Assembly: GCA_024529925.1 (NCBI GenBank)
Contig: JAFEUB010000909.1
Location: 1,333,501-1,397,500, forward strand
Length of the DNA: 64,000 nt
Source: Ophthalmolycus amberensis
Taxonomy: Eukaryota; Chordata; Actinopteri; Perciformes; Zoarcidae
Reading direction: 5' to 3'
Each line of letters opens with the position of its first letter. Within the stretch, counting starts at the first letter, position 1. Below are positions 34,122 to 45,971 of this stretch, piece after piece. A program made the position numbers and the translations under genes. The notes beneath the pieces were generated by a model that ran no database searches, was not told the DNA's origin, and worked only from the letters and a program-made list of their open reading frames with translations.

Positions 34122-35468
34122 ACAGCCAGTGTTTTATCTACTGGGGCGGACGCAGTCTGTGTAGGGATACATGCGGCTGTGTAAAGGGCCAGCGATGATA
34201 GTTTGGCAGTCAACCTTCCCCTTGGAGTGAGAGTAACATATATAACTGAGTTAATGGAAGTTCAAGATTAAGTCAAAGCACAAAGCTGCATTCATGTATA
34301 TTACTGTGTCAATACCAGGTTTTGGTTAAATGAGACAATGTAAAACTACCCATTCAACAAACAATAACTCCATCATTTTAAAACCTTAATTAATTTCATA
34401 CATCTATATACAACAAGGCTAGAGCACATTAATGCAACTTTAACCTTGTGCAATGAAAGCTACTCTAAAACAAAAAAAAAGAAAAAAGAAAAAGAAAGAT
34501 ACCGGCTCTTTAACGACTCCTTCAATTACAGTGCCTGGGCAACCCTGACTCCTGAACACTTACTGACCTAAAGATGCAGTGACACAAAAAGCTCAAAGAT
34601 AATTAAATATTGATTTTTGTTTTCTAATCCTATATAAAAATTGTCCTGAGACTCCCAGCGGTAGTTTTCACACTCAGTAAAAGATGGGGGAAAAGTCTGG
34701 ATTGGCGGTTAACCTCTATTTCATGTAGGGGGTGTCTGCGTGGGGTTGATGGGATGGGGTGGGGTGCGATGCCGATACGTTCTTGGCTCCAGCCTTGAAC
34801 CTGGCCCGCACCATTACTCTCCTGCTACTGATGACACTGATCCCCTCTCTAATCTTTCTCCTGGAGCGGACCGTGGCAGGCTGCCTCTACGCCGCATGCC
34901 CGATTGATATTCTCCTCACCCAGCTCCCCCCATGTTGAATTTACACCCCCCTCCAGATCCACCTTTTTTTTTTACTACCCAACCCTGATACCTCACTCCA
35001 TCTCCTTCTGCACACAGAAGCAGAACTTTGAGGTGACGAGGAGCTCTCTCTGTCAAAAAATAAATAACTCTTTCAAATGTTCTCTCTTTCTCTTTCACAC
35101 TCAGCACAAAAAACACGTAACAAACTCATTCAAAGATGAGTGCCATTGGCCGTGCGGTCAGTAGAATTAAAAAGTTAGCCACTGGTGATCGATAATGTAA
35201 ATAAAACACCAGTAGCATTAAATCACAGTCTGAGGTGGAGACATGAAAGCAGATTGCTTCCTTGAGTTAATGCTCAATCAAAGACTAAATACAGGAAGGC
35301 TATGCCAAATGAAAGCGTGCACAGTAGGACTGATTCTGAACTACACCGTCAAATGCCGTTATTGTGTGTTTGTGTGTATTATGATTGTAGGAAATAATAT
35401 TGTAGATGTCCACAGCTTATGTTGTAAGATTTGTCTGTCAGGACACATGGAAACAAGAGCAACAATAT
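34122..35468. other. non-coding, no recognised feature
   Basis: Unique sequence with an A-rich run at 34471-34500 and a G-rich patch at 34735-34770. Open frames are below 90 codons. Confidence 0.5.
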
Positions 35469-35486
35469 ACACACGCACACACACAC

Positions 35487-35530
<44 letters not shown>
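35469..35530 (+). repeat. (AC)n microsatellite, about 62 bp
   Basis: AC units with single interruptions (CGC, CCT) near the left end, then a pure run to 35530. Plus- and minus-strand open frames here are repeat artefacts. Confidence 0.96.
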
Positions 35531-35535
<5 letters not shown>

Positions 35536-35685
35536 GATGGAGCATGCCCTCCAGGGGGCAGCAGTGACCAGCCCAGTCTTCTGCTCCACAGTGTCTATGC
35601 ATTAACGTTTTATCCCCTCCATCATGCACGCAGACAAACAAACACTCCTCTGGGGTTGTGGGCCAATAAAAAGTGATCTTATTAG

Positions 35686-35700
35686 CCCCCCCCCCCCCCC
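35686..35700 (+). repeat. C homopolymer, 15 bases
   Basis: An uninterrupted C run. The following 200 bases (to about 35,960) are C-rich and low in G, which explains several overlapping proline-rich open frames on the plus strand. Confidence 0.93.
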
Positions 35701-37058
35701 GAGGCTCACTGCAACATCTACCTCCTCCCCTCCTTCCCTCACCCTGTGGAACATACAACACAACCTGCTGTCACCTCCGCCGCCAACACCCCCTCCCACA
35801 ATCGCACACAAACACACGCCCTCAACTCCTGCAGCACCACCTACACCACCCCATGTGTTCAACGCCTTGCATCCTGATCCTCTACTTCATTAAATAACAC
35901 TCCAGCACTGCCACCATGGCCTTCACTTGCTAAGTGCTCCCCCATCGCCCCTCTTAACCCTGCTCTCCTCCTGCCTGTAACTGAATGGATAACCCAGTTA
36001 AGAAAAAGGGGAGAGAGCAGGGCAAATCCAATCTAGAGATTGAAGTCTCAGCTCCACGCTAGTTAGACACAGGTGGGTCCGTCAGAAAGGGGCTACGATG
36101 GGAACATGTGTGGCTTCTTCCATAATAGACTATGGTAATGCCGTAAATACAGTGAAAAAACATTGTGTCTGGGTTCGGGCCAGATAAACACTTCTTAAAC
36201 ATTTCTTCAAGTTGAGACATGACATGTTTATTTGTTGTGACATTTTTTTTCTAAAACTCGAGGAGATGTTTATTCAAGGCAGTGCGCACAAGCTCCCTCA
36301 TGTTCTATTTACAAAGCCGCTGAAGTCGCAATGAACTTATTTGAAAAGTGTCCTGACCAGCACCAAGGTGATTGGGGATAGGTGGGTTCCTTCCAAATTT
36401 CAAATGCTGTCGTTATCGTGGGACACTGGCTGTGGAGCGCCGTCCATCACGATTTATTTAAAATGTGAATGACAGTGTTTACCCATTGAGCATTTCATGA
36501 GATATCTGAACAAATGACCGTGAGTTTTTGAGGTTTGTCAAACAATGAAATTAATTAGCGTAATAGCGTTAAAATGTGAGTGTTTGTTTTGATCAGTTGT
36601 CATGACAAAAATGACCGCAATCATTGAGTTTTAAGGGACTTACAATAAAAATAACTATTTAAGTGTAATGTGGAATTCACGCCTTAGACATGTCACATGG
36701 ATTTAGTACAATTCACCTCCACAGCTGCAGCCTGCACGTCGGTTCTGTACCCGCAGCAGGCCCACCACGGAGGGATAATTCAGTTTGCTACCTGCTGCTG
36801 TTATCCGTACCTGAGCTGTCATTATTCCTCTGTTATGCAATGTTTGACGTTGTTTCAAAGCACCAGGAAATATTGTATGGCAGTTAAGTAAGAGATTATT
36901 AAGGCCACTGTATTGCTTCTCAGCACTAGAAATAGATTATGGAGTGGGAGGGAACAGTCTGTTATCTCTGTGAGAGCCCAGTTGCTCCCAACAATCACAA
37001 AAAGAAGATTGTGTGTCCCACATCAATGTTGGACAAAATAATAGGAACTGGACATGGA
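35701..37058. other. non-coding; C-rich start, then unique AT-leaning DNA
   Basis: After the C-rich part, positions 36,370-36,620 are unique with GATTTATTTAAAATG and AATTAATTAGCG motifs (the latter at about 36549-36560), which might be regulatory. No gene is supported. Confidence 0.45.
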
Positions 37059-37070
37059 CCCCCCCCCCCC
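37059..37070 (+). repeat. C homopolymer, 12 bases
   Basis: An uninterrupted C run preceded by ACATGGA. Confidence 0.9.
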
Positions 37071-39237
37071 ATATTCTCACATTTATTTATTAGTTTTATT
37101 GTTTGTTAATTGTTTTGTTTATTCACCTGGAATATGTTCATCTGCAATGTTTTTAGGTTTATGTAAGTAAAGCTCATACAGGCACTTCAGCCAGCTAAGG
37201 GGTCCTTTGGGTAGGAAGCGAGGAGAGCGTTAGGCTTGCTTCATTGAGTAGACCGGATCAGGCTGCAGTATGCAGTAACGTAGCGCTGACGTGCGTATTT
37301 CCTCTGTGCTTTTAGAGAAATAAAGACGTTGTTAAAAACGTATGCACGCCTGGATGTCCCATGTGTCCAAGTATGCAACAATATATACAAGTTTAGTATT
37401 TTGTTTGTTTGCCTGTCTTTTTTAAATGGGCTCCTGGAGAGTTCTTTGTGGCAATAGCGATCATAATATATCTCACAAACGTTTTAAATAATTCACTTTT
37501 AGGATATCTTAACCTCAGGTCTTTAGAGCCTCAAGACCACACTACACCTCCTCCAATGACCTTCATTGTATTCAGTTGCGCCTTCAAGCCTCAATTCCTC
37601 AAACTATTTGCTTTTAGCAAATCTCTGCTGTCAAAGAGTCAAATTATTGAAAATCATTGTTTCTCTCTTGAAAGTCACGGCTACTCTCTGTTCCACTATG
37701 CTTCTCTAACTCAACGCAATCTCTCATTCAGCATTTCTTTCATCGATCTTCCTGTAAAACTGCAGCGTGTTCCTCGGGTCTACTTTCCATATTGTAAGAT
37801 AATCAGCATCCAGTGTAGCACTTGCTATTAGAAGTTAAAAACTTTGTAATTTCTACCAAAGTTAAACAACAATTTTTGTGAGCAGAGAAAGAACTACAGC
37901 TCCAATGCAAATGTACTAGCATGGTACTTACATCATTGTAGGTTTTATCCATTTCCACCAAATCTATCTTTTAGAATATTTTTTCCAACTACTTAGTTGT
38001 AATCTCTGCTGTGTAAAAAGCTACTGTTTGCTTCTCGCTGTCCTGCTGTTCTCACAGACGTGTGTGAGGTAGCTGGGACTCTCGACTCGTCCATGGACTC
38101 TTCTGTGGAGCCATGGCGCTCAGCCTGCGACGGTCAAGGGCTTATGGGAAATACCATTAGTTAACGGCTGCCATAAAACAGACATATTCAATAAACGATA
38201 TGAGATAAGATTTATTTTTTATTACCATATTTATGTTGGTTATATAGAGCAGCACCTAGTTTACAACACAAAATACAGTTGAGCAAGTCTCTGGTCCTAG
38301 GCTGGAGTTTTAGTTATTTGCGGAATAAATAGCTAAAACTCTCTAACGTCTTTAGGGACCCATTTTTTACAGAATGCAGACTGCAGGTAATTGCAGGTAA
38401 TGTTATGTTTTCCTGTTGAGGAATGTTACAACACAGAAAATGCAGGAATGTAATACATGAATGCATTGCGGGGTTACATCATATTCATAGAAAACAAACT
38501 TCCTCAACAGTGTCTTTACAGTAAGAGAGGAGGACTATGAAACAAATACCAGAAAGATCTGCTACGTAATCCAATGAAATCATTCCTTACGTCAAGCAGC
38601 TGTGTCACTGCCATAGATTTTGCGCCTTGCAAAAAAAAAAGCTTCCAGCTGTGTTTTTTTTTTTATTATTAATTTATTTGGTAATATGAGTAAGGAAAAT
38701 ATTTTTAAAAAGCTCGTTTTTTGTTTTCTGTTGTTTGGAAGCTCTCACTTCTACAGAAAGAATCTATCTGCACTTCTGTCTCAGCATGCCCTTGAGCGCG
38801 TGCGCCTATTAGAGCAAAAGTCTGGCCGGATCCAAAATGAATTTGTACATGACGGCTCTGTCAAACATCCATACACCTCCTTCTACCCACACCAGCAGCT
38901 CACCCAAACCCCCCAGACGGGCAGACAGGTGGACGGCACGCGCAGGGGCAGAGTGCTTCTGGAGGGGGTGGGTGGGCGATATTGATTCAATGTCTACTGT
39001 ACTTGGAGAGAGAGCAGGCCAACGGCGCTTTTCTTACAAGGCTAACTCTGGACCAATCTCATCACACATTCTCTCAGGGGACATGAGCTTTTATTTTTTT
39101 CACCTTCTCCCCCTTTCTTTTCCTCCTGCTCTCTGCGTTGTATTCGTTCTCTCTTTCATTTTTATTCTGTTAAAGGAACAAAAAAAACAAAAAAACAAGG
39201 TCGACAAAGGTTGTCCTCCAAGCAGTCAACAGAGTGA
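37071..39237. other. non-coding with one doubtful exon-like segment
   Basis: The 140-codon frame at 37409-37831 is AT-rich with no recognisable product. A perfect octamer ATGCAAAT lies at 37905-37912. TGCAGGTAAT is duplicated in tandem at 38382-38401. The segment 38058-38164 follows CTGCTGTTCTCACAG and is open for 34 codons to a TAA; it reads like an exon but has no other support. The 121- and 212-codon frames at 38.6-39.5 kb are compositional. Confidence 0.45.
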
Positions 39238-39252
39238 GGGGGGGGGGGGGGG
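39238..39252 (+). repeat. G homopolymer, 15 bases
   Basis: An uninterrupted G run lying inside the 212-codon plus-strand open frame at 38837-39475, which translates it as poly-Gly; this argues against that frame being a gene. Confidence 0.94.
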
Positions 39253-39379
39253 AGGAGTACAGAAAGCTCTCCAGAAGACAGGCCTGAGAGCCGAGATATC
39301 CCACAATGCAGCTGATAAGAAAGTGGGCCATATAACCTTTGGTGGGCACGTGACAGGAATGCAGACGGCAGGTAGCGTT

Positions 39380-39590
39380 GTGAAGAGGATGAGGATGGGG
39401 AGGGAAGAAGATGCTGCTGCTACTCCTGCCACACTTGAAAGATGGGAGTCAAAGCCGGGGAAGGAGGGAGGATGAAGAAGGAAGGCAGTGATAAGCGAAA
39501 GAAGATGTTCGGTGCCAGAGAAAGAGAGGGAGGGAGGATGAAAGAGAGATAAAGAGAGGAATTGAGGGGACAGAAGTGCAGGAAAGTGGT
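39380..39590 (+). repeat. purine-rich tract
   Basis: About 200 bases dominated by G and A on the plus strand (GGAGGGAGGATGAA-type units), interrupted at 39,408-39,440. Strand asymmetry removes stops on both strands and creates long spurious frames. Confidence 0.65.
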
Positions 39591-40009
39591 GTATGTTGTG
39601 TCTCACTGAAAAGCAGCAATTGGCTTGGCTTCAGAATACTAGACCTGGAATCAGCCAAATAGACGGGAAGCAGGAAAAAATACGACTTGAAATATTATTG
39701 TACTTTATTTAGCTGTATTGAGAGAACATTTCTGCTCATGTCTTTATCACTTATTTTCAACTCAAATTATATTCATATTCAGTGAAAGAGTGTTTTCTGG
39801 TCTCGCTGTCTGGATAACAATTTTTAAATAGACCAATTTGACAGCCAGTAAAGCGTCTTCTCTTAAATTCATTTCACATCTTTAACTTTGCAAAACACTG
39901 TATTTGATTAGAATGGCTGGATTAAATCAATACCCTCTGTTACTTTTTGCACAGGCATCACTGGGAATATATCCATAGTGCTACCTTCAGCAGCTTCCAG
40001 CCGCATGCT
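39591..40009. other. AT-rich spacer
   Basis: Unique AT-rich sequence without repeats or open frames of note. Confidence 0.5.
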
Positions 40010-40270
40010 AACACATATCAGCATGATTTGCTCCAGCGCGGGAATAATTGACCCTGAACAATTATTACAATGAGTGCTCTCATTTTTCTTCTCCTCAGCT
40101 TCCCTCGGCCGTGCGCGGTCCCCTCAGTCTCTAAACCGAGGAGTTGCTGTGGCGCAGCAGAATCCCGGCGAAGACACCTCACAAATGAAGTTCTCCTCTC
40201 CATCTCAGGAGACTCCATGGCCATTTGTTTTCATTATTTTGACAACCCTTTTTAAAGGAGCTCTTCACTT
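40010..40270. promoter_or_regulatory. candidate conserved non-coding element
   Basis: GAATAATTGACC and GAACAATTATTACAATG near 40042-40072 combine homeodomain and SOX-like cores. A GC-richer core with retained CG dinucleotides follows (CCTCGGCCGTGCGCGG, about 40103-40118), then ATTTGTTTTCATTATTTTGACAA. Opposing open frames (40018-40224 minus, 40070-40352 plus) have no recognisable product; an untranslated exon is an alternative. Confidence 0.33.
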
Positions 40271-40837
40271 CAGCTTCACTTCGCCTCTCTCCCCAACTCT
40301 CCGTCTGTGCCCCCCCCCTCGCCGCCATTTATTTGGAGCTCATCCCGAGTGAGGTGCAGCGATGTGTTTCAGTCACAGCTCTCTGCCTCAGAAGACACAA
40401 GGAAGGGGTGGGAGGGGATGCAGAGCGGCACTCCCTCACCTAGATAAATAGACACCTCCTATCTCTCTCTCCCCCTTCTCTCAATCTCTTTGCAGTGAGT
40501 CCTGAGAGGTTCTGAATTAGTCCAGTCTGGGTTGTGTCAAATCTCCAGCTCTGTTTCTGGTCCTGTTGCAGCTTTTAGCACTACAAAAATATCATCACGA
40601 AGCTCAAAACACAGCTTCATACAGGGAGTGAATGGAGGAATAAACTTATTTCCACCTCGCTTTATGCTCATTATTTACTCTACAGGAAATGTCTTCATCC
40701 TGCTGGAGGTCATACCATTACCGATAAATTGAGAATATGTTAATCATCATTCCCATGAATATGCAATGCAGGTCATATTATTCAATATAACCATTACCTT
40801 AATTGTACTGTAATCAATGCTAAATTGTCATTCTCTT
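40271..40837. other. non-coding, pyrimidine-rich start
   Basis: Positions 40271-40325 and 40455-40495 are C/T-rich. Positions 40,735-40,830 are AT-rich with TTAATCATCATT-like motifs. No gene is supported. Confidence 0.45.

Positions 40838-40865
<28 letters not shown>
40838..40865 (+). repeat. (TG)n microsatellite
   Basis: A perfect TG run of 14 units. Confidence 0.97.
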
Positions 40866-40869
<4 letters not shown>

Positions 40870-41433
40870 CAAAGAGAAAAGCAGCTGAAAGGGTGGAAAA
40901 TACAAGAGATTGAATCTGTGAAGTGAAACAAAGCAATGCCCTGTTGCACACTCCCAGACGTGTTCATGCTCAAGCCAACGTTTTCTTGTCAGTCCCTAAA
41001 GTGAGGTACCAAACTATCTTAAACAGACTGATTTGTATATTCCTGAAACAAGGACCTCCAACATCAACACTTCATGAAGGGTAAACAAATTGTCCTTTCT
41101 CTCATCTGATTTCACCTCCACTGTGTTATGCGTTCTGTTTCAAAGCTGGTCCTGATTTGTCTTTGGTTTCAGCCCTGCTTTACTACCACACTAACAGAGC
41201 GATACATGAACTCAAGAGGAGAAGTTTAAATCTTGTGGGAGAACAGGCTGTTCACACATCTGGCTTGCTATACAAACCAGCGAATACTTTTTTCTAGCCT
41301 GTGTTTGGGTGGAGTTTTACATGTAGGACCATGCAGTGAGTGCCACAGTGTTCAGACTATTGGACGTTGAAATGATTCACTTCTTTTTAACATCTCACAT
41401 GATCTACATTTTCTGAATCTTAAAGAATCTGAA
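40866..41433. other. non-coding, no recognised feature
   Basis: Unique AT-leaning sequence without repeats, RNA genes or open frames above 60 codons. Confidence 0.5.
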
Positions 41434-41640
41434 GTAGAGCTGCAACAATGAATCGATTAGTTGTCATCTATTGAATAGAATAATTAGATGAATTATTTTC
41501 TGGTTTCTCTACTCCTCTGAACTGATTATCTTTGAATCGTTGACCAAAATTTGAGGACTCTTTAGAAGTTGGCAATGGCTGAAATGCTGGCTAAACAAAG
41601 CCAGAGAAGAAAATATTGATTTTTGAAATATCGATGCTAC
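41434..41640 (+). mobile_element. copy of the teleost 'GCTGCAAC...ATCGATTAGTT' interspersed repeat
   Basis: The segment starts AGAGCTGCAACAATGAATCG, then ATTAGTTGTCA, followed by TTTTCTGGTTTCTCTACTCC, AACTGATTATCTTTGAATCG and AAATTTGAGGACTC in the order of a very abundant teleost repeat that I know from memory. Its usual mirrored right end (AATCGATTAAT, GTTGCAGC) is missing, so the copy is 3'-truncated. Non-coding. Confidence 0.6.
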
Positions 41641-42801
41641 CATCAGGCTTTGCTATCAGTCCATCAGGAAGAGCTTCTTTTTTTTTTCTAGACTCGCCAT
41701 TCAACAATCCTACGAGGAATTATCCATCATAGAAGAGACACACAACCTTCTTCATATCGAGCTATCGGGCATAGGCGCTCACAATCAAGTTGCATTGCAA
41801 TATTTCATGTGCTAATTCACCAAAGGGATAGTTTGATTTTCAGCATAGCCACATACTCTACACAGGACTAACATTACTTGTGTATGTATATCAATAAAAT
41901 GTGCAATCTAAAATGTTCTGGAGCTTGAGAATATCCACAAAAACAAACGCCTCACCATGGGTGTTACCTACTTTGTCTGTCTTGGAAGGTCAAATACACA
42001 GAGTTCAGTAATGATGTGTTTTCCATTTCCAATTTCCCACTTCTCCTCTAGGAATTACAACCATACTGGAAAATCTAGCACATTATGATTTACATCCAAT
42101 GCCAAACTTTAGTGCCAAGGGGAGGGTGGAGTGTTTGTCTTGGTGGGTAGGCGTGTAGCACGTATGACTTCAATGCATCTATGTGCTGTTCACATCCAGT
42201 CACAGACCAACAATTAGTGTTTTTACTGTCCATAACCACAATCTGTCCTTAACCTCAACCAAGTCAACCATACCATACTAAAAGGTAATATCCCTAACCT
42301 TAGCCGTGTAGTGGTTGTGCCCATGCTGTACAAAGGGATCATTTCACAATTCTGGCATTTAATGTAAAAAAAAATAAAAAAAGCATTGTTATTGAATGTA
42401 ATCCTGGATTATATGGAGCTGTCAAATAGTATACATTATTGTCTGATAGGGTTGTCTAGCCATGAATAAACATGTTTGTTAACTCGGGGCTCAGTAGTTG
42501 AGGCAGATTTAGAAAACATAATACTTCATCACAAAATATGTCCAAGAAACCATTTAACACATATTTATGAAATATTAAAATGCAAGCATCTATACGGACA
42601 TAGTTCCTTCCAAACAAATCAGCGTTATGATATTTGAAAGCAACAGTGAATGTGTTATTTTGGGAAAACACACTTTGTTGTGAAGTACTGTTGTTGCTCA
42701 TTAGGATTATGTATTTAAAAGATGTACATGTGACAGAAAGGAACAGACAACTATTTGAAAAGGAGGGATGGAAAAAGAGAGAGCGAGAGAGGCGAGTCAG
42801 A
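41641..42801. other. non-coding; possible further repeat-derived pieces
   Basis: AAAGGGATAGTTTGATTTTC at 41822-41841 resembles the start of a common teleost repeat family, but the rest of the unit cannot be followed with confidence. The 81-codon minus frame at 42456-42701 is AT-rich and unremarkable. Confidence 0.4.
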
Positions 42802-42822
42802 AGAGAGAGAGAGAGAGAGAGG
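42802..42822 (+). repeat. short (GA)n tract
   Basis: About ten GA units inside a purine-rich stretch, 42,755-42,840. Confidence 0.9.
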
Positions 42823-43667
42823 ACCGAAGGCGAGATAGGGGTAGTTTACCACCAGCGTTCCTTTGCTCGGCAATGATAGCCAGTGAAGCAGAAAAGTGAA
42901 TTACCCTTCTACTCCAGCACTTCTTAATTTAATATCTCCGATGAGTGGCTTCAACTCTGGATTGGGCAAGGGTGTGCATATTCGTGCTGTGTCACAAAAC
43001 ATTAGACACTGTCGCTGCTATTCATTTCTGTATGGTAATTCTGAGGCACACCTCTTACTCAGGACACCAAGGGACGTCTCTCTCCAGATTTTCTATTTTG
43101 GGTATTTTATTGGAAGAATTATCATCCATTGACGTATATTTAGCTCCTTTTTGTGGAACCAGAGGAATATGTAATGGGTGATTGAATGAAAGGGCATATG
43201 TACTTCCCATGCGCATCTATATTGCCTTCAATTTTATTTCCCCAGGAAGGAACTTATGCTCAAAGGTAATAAACAATACAAGTGATGTATACAATATAAA
43301 CGTTAGTTACCGCTGTTCTATTACAAAGGCCGTATTACAACACAATTTGAATACACCTTTCTTTACTCATATTTATACTAGCTAGTTTTCCATCCACACT
43401 CTGTGAGTAAATAGTGGCAAACTATTTCAATGGTCTGATGAATGTGTGAAGGTGAAAAAGGTTACCTAGTCTCCAGCTTTTAAAGATGTGACGGAACAAG
43501 CTTTATGAGTTTCACTTATCAGTGGTTAACTCAACCATGAGATGCTCCGCCAAGGTTTTAAGGACGGCGGTGACTTGGCGGGATCATTGCAGGTGGCGAC
43601 TTTCTCAATGCTGAGTGCGAAGTCTTGCTGTATGTTCATTGGGTGATAGGACTCCCCATAACCTGCA
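42823..43667. other. non-coding, no recognised feature
   Basis: Unique AT-leaning sequence. Two overlapping plus-strand frames (42896-43132, 42945-43181) read the same DNA in different frames, so neither is convincing. Confidence 0.45.
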
Positions 43668-43692
43668 CCCCCCCCTCCCCCCCCTCCCCCCC
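43668..43692 (+). repeat. C-rich tract with T interruptions
   Basis: Two C runs of 7-9 bases and one of 7, separated by single T residues; probably a decayed homopolymer. Confidence 0.9.
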
Positions 43693-43694
43693 AT

Positions 43695-44060
43695 CCTCAT
43701 AGCAAGGCAATTGGCAGGCAAACAGCTGCTTGGTCTAAGCGGGCTGCATATCAATGGCTCTAATTAATTGGATTAATGGAGAGGGTTCTGGGATTTGGGG
43801 AGAGGCTGGAGGAAGCATTTCAGCGGAAACAGAATTGCTGTCCCCGAGGGCAGGGGGGTCGTGGGGGAGCTGGGAGGGGGCACACGACTGAATATGGATG
43901 AGGAAAAATTGAGTTAAAACAGAGGAGACTGTGGCATTCATTAGACCGCCCACCCTCTGAAGTAGCTGCTTAATATGCACGCTATTACTATGCAAATCAG
44001 CGATAATGAAACGCAAAGGATTTTTTTAATCAGAGGAAGAACAAGCAGATGTTGGGAGGG
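43695..44060. promoter_or_regulatory. strong candidate developmental enhancer
   Basis: A TAATTAATTGGATTAATGG stretch at 43761-43779 contains three overlapping or adjacent homeodomain cores. A perfect POU octamer ATGCAAAT lies at 43990-43997, followed by GCGATAATGAAACG. The 300 bases between are unique, with CAATTGG, AATATGGATGAGG and CATTCATTAGACCG motifs. The minus frame at 43735-44016 (93 codons) has no recognisable product. Of all segments here this one most resembles a conserved element, but conservation is untested. Confidence 0.42.
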
Positions 44061-44085
44061 CTTGGGAAGAAGTGCTATGAGTGTT

Positions 44086-44106
44086 TGTGTGTGTGTGTGT
44101 GTGTGT
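44086..44106 (+). repeat. (TG)n microsatellite
   Basis: About ten TG units. Confidence 0.94.
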
Positions 44107-44899
44107 TGCTGTACGTGTGAAAATGTGAGAGTATGTACATGCCAGAGCTGGATATTGAACCCTTCTCTAAAATGAAATAAAATAATGCAATCAGCTCTTT
44201 AAAGCAGTCATAGCGAACATACACTTGGAGAGGGCACAAACTCCATGGCAAACAGCTATCTGGGGGCCTCAGTCAAACTGATTAATATTCTCTGCAGGAG
44301 TTGCATTAAGAAATCAGAATTAAGAACAGGTTATTTATTGGAGAGATTTGTGTTGGTACCTTGGGGAGAGATAAAGCTTGATTGACTCATACACGACCAA
44401 TCTCTGCACCGCCTATGGTGATATGGTAAATCCCTGCAACAGTCCTCTCCAACTGGAGAGTCAACATTGGGATACACTAGTTGTGCTGGATGGTCTGGTC
44501 CTCCTGCTGGCAACAGAGTGGAGTTGTGTGTGCATGCAAATGGAGCTGTGAAATGGATTGAGAATCATGCTATGTGCTTACGGCATCACGTATACGTCAG
44601 TGAGTGTGTGGTGTATGTATGGCCTGGTAAAGATTTCTGCATGGAAAGCACCTCCCTATAAGTGGCTCCCCGTGGCTCCTTGCTCTCGCAGCCTAATCAA
44701 GACGTTTCTCTGTGGGCCTGTTACATTAATTGTTCTCTCAGCACAAGTGGAGGAATCAGGCAGACTGGATGAAGTCATCGATCATCAGTCAGCTGCCTTT
44801 TTAGCAGTAGCTGCCCTGCAGCGCCATGCCTGAGCAAGGTGTTGGGCAGGCTGAGGCTGTATCTGGACAGGCCTGGTTACCAGCCTGTGGCAACACTTA
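44107..44899. other. non-coding, with one perfect octamer
   Basis: ATGCAAAT occurs at 44534-44541. Positions 44,290-44,470 are unique with TTAAGAAATCAGAATTAAG and may be regulatory. The 91-codon frame at 44558-44833 and its neighbour in another frame have no recognisable product. Confidence 0.42.
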
Positions 44900-45560
44900 T
44901 GGGTTTTATTTCCTTAGCCATTCAAATAGATACAAGCATCCTACAGTGTTAATTGAGACAAATTAAACAAGAGACTGAGGTTGATTTTATCTGGTCGAGA
45001 TCAATACTATGAGCTATGTGGATTACAGAACACAAGGATGCAAACATTTGTGTTGTGTTGAAATAGACTCCAGTATTGCAGCAGCACACAGTTGCTTTTG
45101 TGTGTTGTTTATATGTGCGCATGAGAGAGAAAGAGGGAGAGTAAACAAATTAATGTGTCAGCCCATTGCCTCAATAGATTGTTGTCATTAGGTAGAGAAT
45201 GTCAAGTGGGTCCTCCCTAGTAGGCCATATAGAATATTACAGGAGTGAATCTCCATCCTGTTTGACTCCCCATGGCACAGTAATAACAACAATCTAATGA
45301 CGCACAATATATCAGGTGTACTGAAGTCCCACTGTCCCGGAGCCAAGCTGGAATTTGATCTCAGGCCTGATAATGAGAATGGTGATGATGATGAGGTGGC
45401 TGAGTGATGATGATGGCGGTGTCCCTTGTTAGTGTGTCTCAGTCCTAATTAGAGAGGGTTATTACAAGGCTGGATTTAAGAGCTACAATAGGTAGACCAG
45501 GCAGACTCACTGACGGGTCTCACTGATTAACAAGCCCTAAATAAAATCCATTTCTCCATA
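44900..45560. promoter_or_regulatory. candidate conserved non-coding cluster
   Basis: GTTAATTGAGACAAATTAAAC (44948-44968), CTCAATAGATTGTTGTCATTAG (about 45172-45193), AACAACAATCTAATGACG (45286-45303) and CCTAATTAGAG (about 45445-45455) are spread through unique sequence. A GATGATGATG-rich stretch at 45383-45418 is a small simple-sequence region within it. Probably more than one element; evidence is motif density only. Confidence 0.34.
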
Positions 45561-45971
45561 CAGGCTCACAGCTATTATGGGGAATTATTTTGCATGCCCA
45601 AAAGTTCTTTCTGCTACAAATCAAATCAATGTGTCTCCCAACTACATGTCTGAGCATTCTTCAACAATATAAAGAAACAGAGGTCGCAAGCAGATATTCA
45701 TCACGGTGATTCAGTAACTTGCAAAATGTTCATTCGTGGATGATTTGTCTCAAAGGACATCTAAGAGGGCACTATTCAGAAGTTTCCAAACTTCTTTTAT
45801 GTAAAGAACCCAAACTATTGCAATGCCCTGCAGGAACGCACCACCAAAACACAGACCTTCATCGACCCAAGTTTTATTAATGGTATGGCACAATCTTAGT
45901 GGATAATGCTGGTGCTAAATAACCATGCTATGCTGTAGCTTCTTGTAATCAGTTTCATTCATTTCTTTTTA
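45561..45971. other. non-coding, no recognised feature
   Basis: AT-leaning unique sequence between an enhancer-like cluster and a transposon-derived block. Confidence 0.45.

Noticed and set aside
37297..37345. AATAAA within a possible LTR-like end
   Set aside because: No matching second LTR, primer-binding site or flanking duplication could be found.
38837..39475. 212-codon plus-strand open frame
   Set aside because: It runs through a 15-base G homopolymer and a purine-rich tract, has a Phe/Leu-rich and a Lys-rich block from simple sequence, and the minus strand is also open over part of it.
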